The notes below the pieces were generated by a model. That model was given only the letters and a program-made list of their open reading frames with translations, was not told the DNA's origin and did no database searches. Both the position numbers and the translations under genes were made by a program. DNA of 64,000 bases from Liolophura sinensis (lineage: Eukaryota > Mollusca > Polyplacophora > Chitonida > Chitonidae). The stretch lies in NCBI RefSeq assembly GCF_032854445.1, contig NC_088306.1, positions 11,281,386-11,345,385 on the forward strand, written 5' to 3'. Each line of letters opens with the position of its first letter. Position 1 is the stretch's first letter. Shown here one piece after another: positions 44,925 through 58,696 of this stretch.

Positions 44925-45105
44925 GGGGGCTGTAAATAGCTGTTGTTTAAGCATTTACATGAACAGTTAGAATGAAACCCTGATTGAAGTAAACTGATAG
45001 TAACACTTCACTGGTTACGTGTGACCATTTGTCACCTACCTCCCATCATGATGTCGTCGAGGTTCTAGTTTTTACTCTCTGCTGCGGTCTTTTTATATTC
45101 AGATT
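44925..45105 (+). repeat. SINE family A copy
   Basis: Contains ATTTACATGAACAGTTAGAA, then GAAACCCTGATTGAAG, CTGGTTACGTGTGACCATTT and TTTTACTCTCTGCTG. The part around ACACTGTCGT is altered. Confidence 0.8.
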
Positions 45106-46990
45106 AGGGACACAAATCGTGTCTTAGCATGATATACCAGTACAATCCACTGTGAAAATCAGAAAGTTGTCTATTTCCTTTGGATACGTGTTTTATTCTC
45201 TTATTGAGGAAACGAACCCAATGCCGTTCAAATCCATCTGAAACGAGGAATTCCTTACGGGAAACAAGACAGCGAGGTAAAACATTAGACTGAGGGCTGA
45301 TTTTATTTGAGGAAAAATTTGAGTATGAAATTGGGTTTTGCAGTGAACAGAAACAATGTAAGATTAACTAGGGTTATCGTCTAAGTCAAGATCATAACTG
45401 TTAGTTATTCTCTTAGTTAACAGCCAATAGCTGATGATTATTTCTTTTAGATTTACGTTTATGACCCTTTAAGCCAAACGTGGATGCGGGCACATAACTG
45501 ATCCTTATCTGTTGTATAGACCATTGGGAATATACAAGTATTTCACTCCTTTCTGGGCATATATTGCTGACTTGCCTCGGCTTCAATGTCCTTTTCAATA
45601 TTGCCTTATATTTCCGTCATCATTGTGTTGGTCTTTATCACGGTATCAGGAAAACATAAATGTTATATGCTGCGTTTAATGTGATACCTCACCGAAAAAT
45701 CGTTTTCAAGTACCTCCCAGCCTGTCACAATTTCTTGGCATCGGGTTGACCATTTTCGGCGTTGCTGTTCACACCAGTTCAAAGAACGCCATTTAATGTT
45801 CGTGGTACGAAACGCGCGGAGAAAAAACATATCCGCAATTCTGAAAATAGAGTGAATGCCCTTCCGGTCGAGCCATCCTAACGGTCATTGTTCCATTTTA
45901 AAATGGCGATATTTATGGATGGGGCATAAGCTCATTTTGATTTGATCAAAGAACACTTCTCAACGTATCAAAGATTTGAATCTCTCTGTTCGTAAGACAT
46001 GGGCGTAAACACAAACGTTTTGAGCAGCCAGGAGTGTTGCCTTGTTTTGAAGAAATCTTTCTAATGTGATGTATCTAACGCTGATTCATATGTATCTGGG
46101 TGCAGATGTTGGCAACAGTACAAAGAACTTAAAACAGGACTGTCGGATGGATGCGAAAGTAATGGGATCATCCAGTTCTTAACGCCCTGGATTCGTTTTG
46201 ATTTTAACTGAAGGGGAGCAGGGGGTGATAATACTTTTGGCACAATGCCAGTTTTTAGGTAACTGGCCCATGAAACATCCTTTGAAGTGACTTAATCCCA
46301 GCAACACCTGCGCACTATCGGTCGGTGTGGATAACTCAAAGCCGTGAAGCTGGTTTTTTTTTTTCACAATTAATGTATTTATTTTTCACTATTAATGTAA
46401 GTAAAAAAATAAAAAACGGAACTTTGTTAGCAAAAAGCACTAACTGCTAAGAAATTAAAGCTAATGTCGCGCGTGTAGAATGTGAATGAACAAAAAAAAG
46501 GTAAAATTTTGGTTATTTAATGGGCACATTTCGTAAGCTTTTACGATGAAAAGACAGAATACCGATCTGATGACAGTTTCCTCTCATCATAATGCTGGCC
46601 TCCGTCGTATATGTGAAATATTCTTGAGTCAGTCGTGACATTTATCTTAATGTATATGGTAATGATCTTGGCAATAAAAATAATCAAATAATGTATAATT
46701 TATCAAGGCATACCAATCGCTAAAATGGAGCAGGTCAGAATTTAATCCCAGTTCAGGTCAAGCATAAGACTCTGGGAATAAGAATAGGTAAAGCTGGTAC
46801 TTCTTCGTTTGTTGCTCAGTATTAGCAGAAAGGCAAAGTATTCATAGACACAGTGACGACGAGGGTACCTCCAAGTGCAGTGTCATGTCTGCGTTATATA
46901 CGCAGTAATATTGGTGTCTGCATGGCCTTTCAACGAGACAGTACTTTAAATATTTTGTCACTGAGATCGGCTTGATAGAAGGATATACAC
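45106..46990. other. Spacer without recognised gene
   Basis: No supported exon or repeat in this stretch. Confidence 0.35.
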
Positions 46991-46995
46991 GATCG

Positions 46996-47248
46996 TGATT
47001 TATTTATTTAATTGGTGTTTTACGCCGTACAGAGGAATATTTCACTTACACGACGGCAGCAAGCACTATGGTGGGAGGAGACCGGGCAGAGCCCGAGAGA
47101 AAACCTACGACCATCCACAGGTTGCTGACAGACCTTCCCACATAACGGCCGGAGAGGAAGCCATGAGCTGGATTTGAACACACAGCGGCCACATTGGTGA
47201 GAGTCTCCCGGGCCATTGTCCCCTCGGCCACGGAGCCTCCCCCCACCG
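46996..47248 (-). repeat. SINE family B, full-length copy with tRNA-like head
   Basis: Read on the minus strand: tRNA-like head with box A-like CGTGGCCGAGGGGACAATGG (about 47220) and box B-like GTGTGTTCAAATCCAGC (about 47178), a body including CAGCAACCTGTGGATGGTCG and CTGCCCGGTCTCCTCCCACC, and a 3' end ACGGCGTAAAACACCAATTA then AATAAATAAA. At about 250 bp this is the reference copy of the family in the window. Confidence 0.9.
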
Positions 47249-47384
47249 GGTCGTGATATGAACGATGTGTTAAAAGTTACGTTGAAATGCAGCCCGACAA
47301 ATTAAATAATTAAATGGAAAATTTGCATGAGCGGCTAAACTGTTTATATGACTATGTGTCTTATTATTTATTTATTTAAATGAT

Positions 47385-47480
47385 ATTTAAGTATAATCTG
47401 TAACAGCACAATCCGTAACAGTACAATATGCCACAAAATGTACAGGGAACAACACATTCTGTAACAGCACAATCCACACA
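47385..47480. repeat. Short CTGTAACAGCACAATCC repeats
   Basis: The phrase CTGTAACAGCACAATCC and close variants occur three to four times within 95 bp, with irregular spacing. Confidence 0.7.
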
Positions 47481-48160
47481 AGCGTACGTTTTGGGATGAG
47501 GCCTATCTATCTCCCAAGACACATATCAATCACAGACCACCCAAGGAGTGAATATGAGGTCGTGAGAGAGAAAAAGTGTAGATTGGCAGAGGGTGGGAGG
47601 AAAAAGCTTTTCTCTCAGAATGCAGGGTGTGTGAGCTTCCTGTCACAAGGTATAACTGGATTCTGTCAAGACGAAAGGTTTCTCACATGACTGGCGATAG
47701 ATGGATTGATTGGTTGGTACCAGTTGTTACCCCAGTCTAGAGGATAGCTAATCAGGGCCAATCCACAGAAAGACAATGCCAGAACTGATTCTGGCTGCAT
47801 AAATATTCACGAACTGATTTCCTATCATGTTTAAAAGTGCAAACAAACCTGACGCACAAAACCAACCAAAAGCTCAAAAGTTAAACCAAAATTATAGTGC
47901 CTCTAATAGAATGACTCTAACAGAAAAGCTGTACATAAAAGCATAATCTTTCCTTCCAGCAACTCAGGTAAGTATGGTGGCCTCGTTAGTTTCCTTTTTA
48001 ACATCTTCTGCTGATCTACAATAGTTCAGAGGACTTTCTTATGAGAATTAACATTATGAATAAAGGATCTGAAGTATATACGAAAGGAAATTAACGCGGA
48101 AACAAAAATATTTTACACAAGATCGATAAATTTAACTAAAAGCTTCGAAAAACAGCGAAA

Positions 48161-48236
48161 AACGTTTTCTCTGCGGTGTAAACGTTTTCTCCGCGATGTA
48201 AACGTTTTCTCCGCGGTGTAAACGTTTTCTCCACTT
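48161..48236. repeat. 20-bp tandem repeat, 4 copies
   Basis: The unit AACGTTTTCTCCGCGGTGTA starts at exactly 48161, 48181, 48201 and 48221, the last copy being partial. The copies differ at one or two positions. Confidence 0.95.
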
Positions 48237-50015
48237 TGTTCAAAACAATAAGCTTTCATTAGAAAAACCTTGAAAATGTTACAAATTGACTTAAAACGTG
48301 ATTATACTGAAAATATAATATGTTTTGTGACATCATCAGAAACCGATGGCTAATTCTCTTTTGCATGTAACTAACCATATAGCTGTTACGGATGTTATTC
48401 TTTTATCATTTGGGACTCATTCCTGCCTAAAGGAGAAGACAATTTTAACACCCTGTAATTTATGCTGAGGGTGTGTTGCCTCTCAGCCAATGAGAGTAGT
48501 TAAAACTGCTGGCTTGTTCGTGTAATCTCGGAACCTACGTCCAACATTCCGGTTTTCTGATCGTCAAGCGGAAAACGAATTGTCCTGTTCGCTACCTTCT
48601 GGAAGAAAAATTCTACCGGAAATGTACGAACTGCACTTCGGCGGTTTCCGACGGCAATTCCCCTCCTTACACAGAAGACTTCAGGACTAGTTCTTAGGCA
48701 AAATGGTTTCGCCCACAACAGATTTTGGCGCTGACTTTATTTATAATTTATCAACTTGAGGTACATATTAGAATTTTTATGGCATGCACCTGGTAGGAAA
48801 TGCATACTCTTTTCGATGGTATTTGATTGATATTTAAATTTTCTTCTCCTTTAAAGTAATTGGGACTAAACCTAAGTATTCTGTTGATCATTCTTGTCTT
48901 TGCGATGGCGATTATATTACAAAGTGGCGAAGTATACTCATGAATTAGTATTACAACACAACAATGGTCAACGCTGCATAAATAGACAGGCGTTGCCACT
49001 GTGCGGGAATAGGTAGCATATGGGTGGGTATGTCGGATTAGACGGGTTCATTTGTATTTCGAACCTGGTCCTTGGCACACAAGTAGCTTCGATAAATGAC
49101 CGATTTTTTTCTTTAACAACCCACACAAAATGCTGCTCATTACTATTCCCTCAGCTTTTATTTGGTTGAATGGTGTTGAAAGAGAATTAAGACCCTTTAT
49201 GTTTATCAGTGCTCCTTCAAAATGTTTCCTCCATCGTAATTACCTTGATTCTGTGCCAATTTAAAGTTCTCCATCAGTGCATTCCTGTCAACTCTATTAT
49301 GTCTGAGTAAAGGGCCAACTTGAAAGCTTAAATTCTAAAAAGGGTAAGATAGCAACGGTATTATTTGACATAGGTACTGTATATGCCATGGTGCTCCTAG
49401 AAAAACTTCAGCAATAGGCCGTGTTGATTGTTCACGAACCCGTGGGCCTTAAGTTTGACAGGGTGTGCCAAGAGGAGAAACTCTTGTCCCTGACAAGGTA
49501 ATAAGAGCTGTGGTGAAGAGATAATGATAGGTCTGCTGATACGCTGTCTGTCTGGCAGGGATTCACAATTGCACTTATATCTACACGGTTTTGCTGTCAG
49601 TCAGACATTCACTGGTCTTCGACTGGATTAATATCAAATCTGTTCAGTTCTTCCCGTGGTCAGCTATTGTGTGGGCTGCGTGGAATTTCTATCTTAAATG
49701 AATATACTCCCGTCCAGGAGTAAGCGCGTCAAACACTACACGCCGTGCTACGTGCTTACCAGACACACATACTCCTCGCCGTATTGTTAATCAGAGGGAT
49801 ACTAAAAACACAGTCACTTATGCCAAGTAGTTCAGAGCAACACAGAGTAACACTTAAATTTAAGGGAAATTCAAACCAAAAATGTTTTAAATCTTAAATC
49901 TGTAAAACCTGTTTAGGAGATATCTTACTAACAAGATTACACCACATGCGAACAGACCACCAAACTTGCACAATGTCACATCCACCGACGGACAGGTACA
50001 ACTCAAGATGTACCC
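48237..50015. other. Spacer without recognised gene
   Basis: No supported exon. A minus-strand open frame at 48500-48718 lacks recognisable motifs. Confidence 0.35.
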
Positions 50016-50022
50016 CATGCTG

Positions 50023-50190
50023 GCTTCCTCTCCGGCCGTACGTTGCAAGCTCTTTCAGGAGCCTGCGGATGGTCGTGGGATTCCCCCGGGCTGTGCCCGG
50101 TTTCCTCTCACCACAATGCTGGCCGCTGTCGTTTAAGTGAAATATTCATGAGTGCGGCTTAAAACACCAATGAAATAAACAATCAAGATA
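50023..50190 (+). repeat. SINE family B copy
   Basis: Starts GGCTTCCTCTCCGGCCGTAC, continues GCCTGCGGATGGTCGTGGGA and CACCACAATGCTGGCCGCTG, and ends GCTTAAAACACCAATGAAAT, then AAAC. The tRNA-like head is missing. A run of about 13 C bases follows at about 50191. Confidence 0.88.
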
Positions 50191-52360
50191 CCCCCCCCCC
50201 CCCACACACACACAGGCCCTTTTTCATTTTATTATCGATTACTTAAGACTATTTTAGCTATTATCAGGTAATGAGAAGAAGAAGTCTTACGCCATTAGCT
50301 TTGTGATTAAACTAATCCATCAGCATAGAGTCTATGTGTAACTACATTTAGTCTGGATCACCTATCCCTGTCTGTAAAGCCAGGATTTGATGACTAAAAT
50401 GTTTGTGAACTGGCCGGCAAGTTTCAATTAAAATTTCGAAAATACATCCCAATTAGAGTCACATGCCGTTCAAAGGGCCTGAAAAGTATTGGTGAGTTTT
50501 TTCTATATTATCACAACTCGGTCTAAACAATCTACATGTATCTGTTTTTGCACAATTTTATGATTTCGAGATATATATCAACACTAACGGAACTTCCTTA
50601 GCGTTTTACAATAGCATACGTATCTGTACAAATTAAAGTGCACCGACTTGTTGTGTTTGTGTTTTGTTTGCGTACGATCATTGCTGTAATAAATCAAGGC
50701 GCATTAGTTGAGCGCAAGAGAGTTTGCATGAATGATGGAATTCCTCCGAATAAAAGTCGTCTGCACTCTAACGGACTGCACCCACATTGGGAATACTAAA
50801 AATTTGACAGCAACAGAAATACGGAGCACGGAGTCATATTTCAGCGAAGACAAGAGCTATGATGAATTGTCCACGGATGAGGCTAGAAAACTGCCACATA
50901 TGTCGAAACAACAGCCGAGGAGCAAGACTCTCGGCGCCGGATGAACAGAATCGGGTTGTTTGAAATTCCTCACTCGACTAGATTACCTTCATCAACCGGG
51001 GACAATGTCGTCAGCTTCCATTGATTTAATGATCTGGAAATGAGAGCATGAAGAAAAGCACAGCCTCGGCGAGCTCTTCAACCAGAACAACCTCGGAGCC
51101 ACGCCAAATAATGAGAGTCCATTTTTCAGGAATCGCCGATACTCTTTGCTATTGATTAATTACCCCCCTTGATTTCCTACAGTCCTTAGAGTCCGATTCC
51201 GCTTCAAGGTATGAAGTACAGAATTTGATAATTCCCTGGCAAATCCCCCTGGCGACAACTTGGATGCAGCATAACACACGCGCCGTTGTTTTGTAGTTTT
51301 TGTAAGTAAATAGGCCGAGTCGGACTCAAGGGACTTGTTCACAGATTCCCCGCTCTTAATTGAGTCGACTGAAGAGTTCTTAAGGGACGCGTTAACCTCA
51401 ATTCAAATCGGCAAATCTTTTAATCAGACGCATTGATACCGCAGTAATCGACCGAATTTAACTCCGGCGCATCGACCAATTTCACCATTGTGCGGATGCA
51501 TAAGGCTGGGTATAAAACTGGTTTTTAACTCGACAGATTCCCAGTGTTGCATGTGGGATAAAAATGCTTGATTTCCCAAGACGCTTCGCAGTCGTACATA
51601 CGTATACCTGGGTTGAGGATGGGAACAATATCAAGGCAAAATAAAGGGTTAGTTTTAGAGCAATTGTACAATTTACTGGCATGCTTCAGAAATTGGGCTA
51701 ATGACCTCTGTCCCTCTTCCCCAGCCACTCTAGTCTCATCTCTCCAGGCTTCTTAACGAAAAGCAATAAATTTCTCTGTTCCAACATACAACCTTATCGA
51801 TTAAATATCTGTACGTTCACGCGATGCACACAAGTGCACGGGAGATGTCGTCTTGAACTCTCATCTTTCGTTTTCTTGAGGCGGAAGGGAGTGGCGGAGG
51901 GGGTTTAGACGAGGGGGTACGATTAGGCTAAGCTGTGGTAAAGCTAAATGGGCAAGACATGGGGACAAATGCAGACATAACAATTAAAGAAATAAGGACC
52001 GAGATGGGTGGTCAAATCATGGATTTTGTTTGATATAGCAGACGATGTGAAGACGTAATAAGCATACATGGCTATTTTCTTATGGCTGAGACTAATGTAA
52101 CAGTCTCAACTTATGGTAAACATTTCTCTACACAGCAGCACCAGCCACTGTAACCACGTGAAATACAAGTCCGGCTCTACTCTTAGAAGCTTTAAAATCT
52201 TAATTCGAGACGTAGAACGTAAAACAACAGTTCTCGAACTCCCAATGGCCTTTTTCAACCTTTCTAGTTATTATTCTTATAAACACCGATGTTGTGATAA
52301 TACAAGTAGTAAGACTGTGCCAGGCCTAACATACCATTATTATTTGTTGCAACTCTTCGT
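50191..52360. other. Spacer; possible conserved non-coding block near 50.93-51.5 kb
   Basis: No supported exon. Around 50930-51450 the sequence is less AT-rich and carries homeodomain-like motifs (ATTGATTTAATGATC, ATTGATTAATTA), which would fit a regulatory element but prove nothing. Confidence 0.3.
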
Positions 52361-52369
52361 AAAGAATGC

Positions 52370-52515
52370 TTAAAGAGTACCGAATTGCACTCTTCACGGC
52401 ACCATGTCTTAAGTAGAATTAGGTATTAAAATACTGCAGTGATGTTAATCGTAGCGCATTGGACGCCAATGCCCTTGAATTAGCCAAAAGGCTGTATTGT
52501 CACCGCATGTAATAT
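52370..52515 (-). repeat. SINE family A fragment
   Basis: Minus-oriented upstream body: CACCATGTCTTAAGTAGAAT, then TAGGTATT, CTGCAGTGATGTTAATCG and GCCAAAAGGCTGTATTGTCA. The core with CCCTGACTGAG is absent. Confidence 0.65.
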
Positions 52516-54540
52516 ACGAAGACATTAAAGAAACCAAGGGAAACCACAGCACTTAGTCAGATGCCTGATGTACTCCATCATATAAAGCCTCAGCCGACCC
52601 ATATGAGGCGACATGACGCTTTAATACGAAACTTCAGTATGTATGATATCAGATACACCTGTGTCCATGTGCCAGTCCTATCATTTTGAGAAAAATTCAC
52701 ACTGAGATGCGAGATTTTACGGTTAGAAGATAAATTGTCCTTTGCTAATCTGGTCAACAAACCGTTAAAGTGTTTGAGGTACAACAACAGCATCCAGTGT
52801 CGTTCGCGGCCAGAATAATTGTTAACCTCTTCAGGTTTATCCTGGCATAAATGTACAAACTCACACTTCGGAACAGATTTTCTTAGTTCAAGTGACGGTG
52901 GGTTAAATAAGGTTCTACGAAACTAACAATATTACTGCTGTTATTTATCTCCAAAAAATATCCCACGAGAAATTTGTTTACACATTGCCAGTGAAAGAGA
53001 GCGTGGCACGAGCTGGAAGATGAGAGGTATTTATCACATTTTTTCCGTTCCGGAATGCCAAGTTGGTTCCGGGTTTGATGGGAAGCTGCCGGAGTTGGCG
53101 GAAGTCTCCGGATGAGAGCGGAAATTCACGAGAATATTCCTACTCTGACATTTCCGCTCTGATTCCAGGAAAGGAGTTTCATGAACAAGACGGGTAATTA
53201 ATATTGACAATACCATAATACACTGACTAAAGAGGAACGTCGTGCTGATTTATTTCCAGGATCGCCGGAGTTTAAGGCAGTTTAGCCATGGTCGTTTCAT
53301 ATGCAAGCAGTTCATGGTATATATACAGTACCTGTCTGGAAATGGACGCTTCGTTGGGTTTTCCCTACAACGCTTCACACTTTCCTCTAGTTCGCAAGTC
53401 CGACCACCTGGAGCTCATTTCACCCTCCACCAATATATCTTAAAGCTGAGACAAGTAAGTTTTTAGCCACAGACATGTTCACAAAAGATATGGAATGTCT
53501 CTCCAATGCTCTCCTCGGACAGAAAATAAACGACCGCCAAATATTTATATGTCCAAAAAAAAAAAGATTTCCCATCCGTCAAAATAGTGGATCTGCTTTT
53601 GAATCTCTTCAAAGAAAGACCGTCTAAAAACTTTTCCTACGACACAGACACACTGCCATCGTCAATTCAGCTGAGAGACGACAGCACACTTCCTGATTAA
53701 AAGTTTCCAAAACTGAAAACACTGAATATAAATATTCTATGCAAAGGAAAAATATCAATTCATAGCCAAAGGGCGAAATCAGACATTCGAAAAAGGAAAA
53801 CAGGAAAACAAAATGCCATGTACATAACCCAAGCATAACCCTGGAAAGGACCCAAGGCGATGACGTTTTTCGTGATGTTACCTATTTTGTCCTTCCGATT
53901 CAGTCATGAAAAATTCAGTAAACTTACAGACGACAACGGTCACGCGAATTTGGGTAAAAATTTACTTGACGTTTGCATGCTAGGAAATAATACATCTGTA
54001 ACAGGAGATGTTTATCGACACCAACGAGGCCAAGAAACAAATGCCACCAGCGCACGCACGCGTTTCGTTCACCTCCGTCTTCATGACCTCAGCCCTGCGA
54101 GTTCGATCTTGATTTTTTATTTTGAATGTTGAATGAATTATTAATCCAACTGCAACTCACTTTTCAATATTGCCTCAAGGTCAGGGGCATGAAAGCTTAG
54201 CCTGTATTTCTAAACATCCGTGGACGATTAATAATGGAGGTACGATATACTGCCACATTCTGCTGTATCGATATATTTTTATACCAAAGAGAAAATCGTG
54301 CAACATCGCTTACCATCGGTATTCTCCGAAACATCTCTTCCAGCACTGTGTATTGCATGGAGTGAATAGCCATGCTCACCCTAAAATTTAATACTCGTAT
54401 TCTGTACAAAGATCCATTAATACATCGATGTTGACAAATATGTCGTGAATATTCAGTGATATATATTTACATACACATAGATCCTTGTGAAAGTTTCTTC
54501 ATCTTCAGAACTAAAATAATAAAACGATTCAGTGAAATAT
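52516..54540. other. Spacer without recognised gene
   Basis: An open stretch at 53262-53451 is bounded by an acceptor-like TTTATTTCCAG and a strong donor-like GTAAGT, but the peptide shows no recognisable feature, so it is not called. Confidence 0.35.
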
Positions 54541-55261
54541 CTTGGCGTCCAATGTTAGAGAATTGACGTACCGATAACTGTAAACGCTACACGTGTTGGA
54601 TCACAACGGAACGCTGTACTGATTCAGTCATGAGAGAATTATGTGTTCTATTTGCTTATATGCGTTCTCATTCACGCGCTGTAACCAAGATCGGTTAACA
54701 CTGAGTCGAACATGAGATGAGAAAAGATCTCTCTTTGTGTATTGAATATAATGAATGAAAAAGTTCTAATCCACGAAATGTATCCAAGAACGGCCATTAT
54801 TAATCTTAAGATGAGACAATAAGGACAGGTGGTCCTATCCACGGATTGTATACTGAAAGACCAATACTGACCCCGGGATCACGAAGATGTCATAACCTTA
54901 AGTCAATATTTCAAATTACTTTAAAATTGTAATTGCAACGAGGCTAAAATATTTGCTTGACAATGTAAATTCTGGGCAAGTTATTGTAAACCAAATTTCA
55001 GCTTAAATAAAGGAATGGAAGACACCAAGTTTAATGCTGGAAATTTTGACTTAAGTCTAAGATCGCTTTGTAATCCCAGGGCTTACACGTTACAGTCTAT
55101 ATATGCTCTGGAGAACAATACACAGACATGATATGCCTGATGTACTGAAACAAAGCATTAGCTAAATACGGCCTGTTATCTGTGTATGAGAAATGGATGA
55201 TGCCAACATTGCCTCAAACATGAGAGAAGGCTTTGCAATACATGTATAGAATAACGGATTG
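54541..55261. repeat. Probable older, decayed edge of the 91-99 bp array
   Basis: Phrases such as CTGTAAACGCTACACG, ACACTGAGTCGAACATGAG and ACCAATACTGAC resemble parts of outer array units, without a strict period. Confidence 0.4.
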
Positions 55262-56245
55262 GGCATGAAACGTTACAGTCCACTTAAATATATCTCGATA
55301 CATGCCAACACTGAGTCACACCTGAGAAAACAAGGCCAGCACCATGTGCATGGCCAATGTATCGACCATGAAATGCCACCATCCACGAGCTGCATGACGA
55401 TAATGTAGTACTAACTGAACCAGGGATTTACAATACGTATTTCGAATAATGGAAGGTCAACAAACGTTACCATCCAAGAGCTGCATGACAATAATGTAGT
55501 ACTAACTGAACCATGGGTTTACAATATGTATATCGAATAATGGAAGGTCAACAAACGTTACCATCCAAGAGCTGCATGACGATAATGTAGTACTAACTGA
55601 AGCATGGGTTTACAATATGTATATCGAATAATGGAAGGTCAACAAACGTTACCATCCAAGAGCTGCATGACGATAATGTAGTACTAACTGAAGCATGAGA
55701 AAAGGGTTTAAAATATGTATGTGCCATAATGGATGGTCATGAAACGTTACCATCCACAAGCTGCATGACAATAATGTAGTCTTAACTGAAGCATGTGAAA
55801 AGGGTTTGCAATGTGTATATCGAATAATGGAAGGTCAACAAACGTTACCATCCAAGAGCTGCGTGACGATAATGTAGTAGTAACTGAAACATGAGAAAAA
55901 GGTTTACAACATGCATATCGCATAATGGATGGTCATGAAACGTTACTATCGACAAGCTGCATGACGATAATGTAATACTATCTTAAGCATGAGAAGAGAT
56001 CTATATAACATAAGAATTGAATAATGGACGGGTGACGAAATGTTACCATTATTGAATCACAGTTTAGACCAACACTGACTTAAACGTGGGAAGAAAGGCC
56101 AGCCGCCGTGTGTATGGCTAATGGATAAATCACGAAACATTACCATTAGACGTACTGGATAGGTGAATAAAACATGGCTTAAAAGAATTTAACAATTAGT
56201 GTACGAGACTAATTGTGGGTCACGAAACGTTACCATCCATGCATT
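55262..56245. repeat. 91-99 bp minisatellite, about 10 copies
   Basis: The unit holds AACGTTACCATCCAAGAGCT, then GCATGACGATAATGTAGTAC, GGGTTTACAATATGTATATC and GAATAATGGAAGGTCAACAA. The central copies (55362-55730) have a 91-bp period and are nearly identical. Later ones carry a 7-8 bp insertion (TGAGAAAA type) and have a period of 98-99 bp. Outer copies on both sides are increasingly diverged. Confidence 0.92.
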
Positions 56246-58690
56246 GGATCCCAACAGGGGATCATGTTTCATTGGGGATTTAAAGATAAGATTTCCAGTA
56301 TATGAGAAATCATATTTAGAAATCATATGGAAATCATAATCGTATTTATACCATTATGCCAATAGCAATGACATCATGCGATACATCCGTAGATTATGTT
56401 ATGTTCTTAGCAATGCGACTCTAGGATCAAGAATGTATGATATAACTCCACGGCGTGACGAGCTATCCAGTGATTGGTATATATTAAACTTATTAGATCA
56501 AGGAAATATATCATCACAAGGGTTAATCAAAATTATTCTCAATTATTCTAAAATAGAATGTATATTACTTGTATTATTGTATAGAATTATTTACCCATTG
56601 ATTGACTGCAATAATAACGGTTAGAAAGGAATATTTTGCCAAGATAATTAAGCACAAATTAGGCGGTGGTTTCATTTGCTCAGTCTACCATGCTAAATAA
56701 TAAAACGTAAAACAAAAATAGATTTTTTCCAAACTCACCTCAAAGAAAAAAAAGAATCTAGAATTATTAGCCTAGAAAAGAATATACCAGGTTTTAAGAA
56801 TGGTATTTAAGTGGATCGAGAAGAAAAATAGTGCACCGTAATACACAGCACACACAGCTAGGCTTACCGTTCTCCAACACCTTGCCTATTTACCTCTATT
56901 TATAACCACGTTAACCGTGAGTCATACTGAGCCTTAAACGCTCAGTATCTTGTGCTACACCAGCTAGGCCGCTTTATTACTGCTGCTGTTTTTGTAACTG
57001 GCCATGTGGACTTTTTGAAGCTTTTATTTGTTTGTCGTAGAGATGCAGTGGCAGCTGTTAGAACAGAGTCTATATGATGAGCCACGAGTATAAGACGGCC
57101 TGTTTTTTGAGATGTGAGCCACAGACTGACGAAGACGGGCCACTAATGTTGCAACCTCCATGCACTTGGTGTGTCACTTTTAAAACTCGCTACTTAAAAT
57201 AGGTCAAACAAATTTTCGCGAACTAAAGAAATTCCTAGAACTGAAGATCTACACACAGACCTCCCATGTTTTGACATAGTGTCAAAGGCTTCCCGCCAGT
57301 TTACTTAGAATCGTTGATTAGCAATGAACGCTCTGTCCGTAAGCAAGCTAAAACACCTCACAGCAAGAACCTTCCTCGATCTACAATAACCCAGCGCCCA
57401 TCGACCCCATCACCAAACTCACTTGCCTTCAGTCATGTCAGTTTTTCCCAACACGTGCGTATTTATAGCAGTTTTCGTCTATTTACAGTATATAAGAGTT
57501 TACCAATACGGCGGATTCGTGTTAAAACTGAACACGGATCGAAAAACAAAAACAACGACAGCCAGATGAATTCAGTCACCCATGTATTTCCAGAGAAACG
57601 AAAATGGAAACGAAAAGCACTTCCCTTGCAATGACATTTTCCACTTATTTCAATAAAACAAACCCAAATAACGCAAGGATTTGTTCATTTCTAGTGTTAT
57701 ATGCAATATTTATTAAAAGTAATGTAACTTATTCAGAAGGAAGGTACTTTTACCTTAGAAATAATCTCCAACTTCGCATAAAACATTCCTTAAGCCAAAT
57801 GACCAAGTTTATTCAGCCTAGGGTTAATTGAAGGCGAGGACGGACGTACTGTGGTAAGGGTATTGCTATTTTTATATTTTTGGTGGTAAGGTCTTTTGTA
57901 CACGCTAATTTATGACGTTTAAATATTTGGCAAATTTATTTGATGATCGCATGGGCATGAGTATCCAGGCCCGCATAATCAGTAAATTTAAACACAAAGA
58001 TTAGCAGAGACATTTATTTGTTTGTGCATAGGAATACTGCCATTGTATCCACTGTGCTCTTAAGTTGTACACTAGCTAAACCATCCATCCCTGCACCCAA
58101 GAGGCCCTTGTAGTATAGCTTGCTCTCTGACCCTGTTTACAGTGCCTGCAACGCTGACAGAGATGTCTCTGTACCTTCACAGCTTCTAGCACTGACAGGT
58201 GCAGGCAGCACGGACCGACCAGACAACGCCGAGCAGGCCTATCGTATATCCGGCCCACCTCAGCGGTTACGCAGTTAAGGGGTGCCAATACGGGCTCAGG
58301 TCCGTCAACACCCAGCACTCCCAAACTTCATCAAAACTCGGATCAAGCTAACGAACGGCCAATCCTGCCTGGTCACAGCTGACTGATATATATATACGAG
58401 GGTCAGATCGAGTGTTCTGATTGGTTAATTTAAAGCATATGTGAGCAAAGATCGCTAGTGAAGCGCTTGTGATGCCAGTGCACTTGTATCTTGCTACACA
58501 GATGCATTACCTGTCGTTTTTTTTCTTTACCTTGCCGCCTGTACGTTATGCCAATTCTTTCCCACGAAGCCGATAATACGTGTTACCAGGAAGGGGTACT
58601 GGGGACTAAGGGGGAGATTGTGGGAGAGCTGGCAAATAAACACAAGCACGTGGCCATTATTTGTGTATTTACAGAATCCTTAGCTCTATT
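56246..58690. other. Spacer without recognised gene
   Basis: A GC-richer block at 58076-58330 has an 82-codon minus-strand open frame with many Cys but no domain that I recognise. Otherwise AT-rich. Confidence 0.35.
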
Positions 58691-58696
58691 TTTCTC

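Noticed and set aside
53262-53451. Possible internal exon between TTTCCAG and GTAAGT
   Set aside because: Splice-like ends only; the peptide is of low quality and no neighbour exon was found.
58076-58324. 82-codon Cys-rich minus-strand open frame
   Set aside because: Local GC rise explains the open frame; no domain seen.
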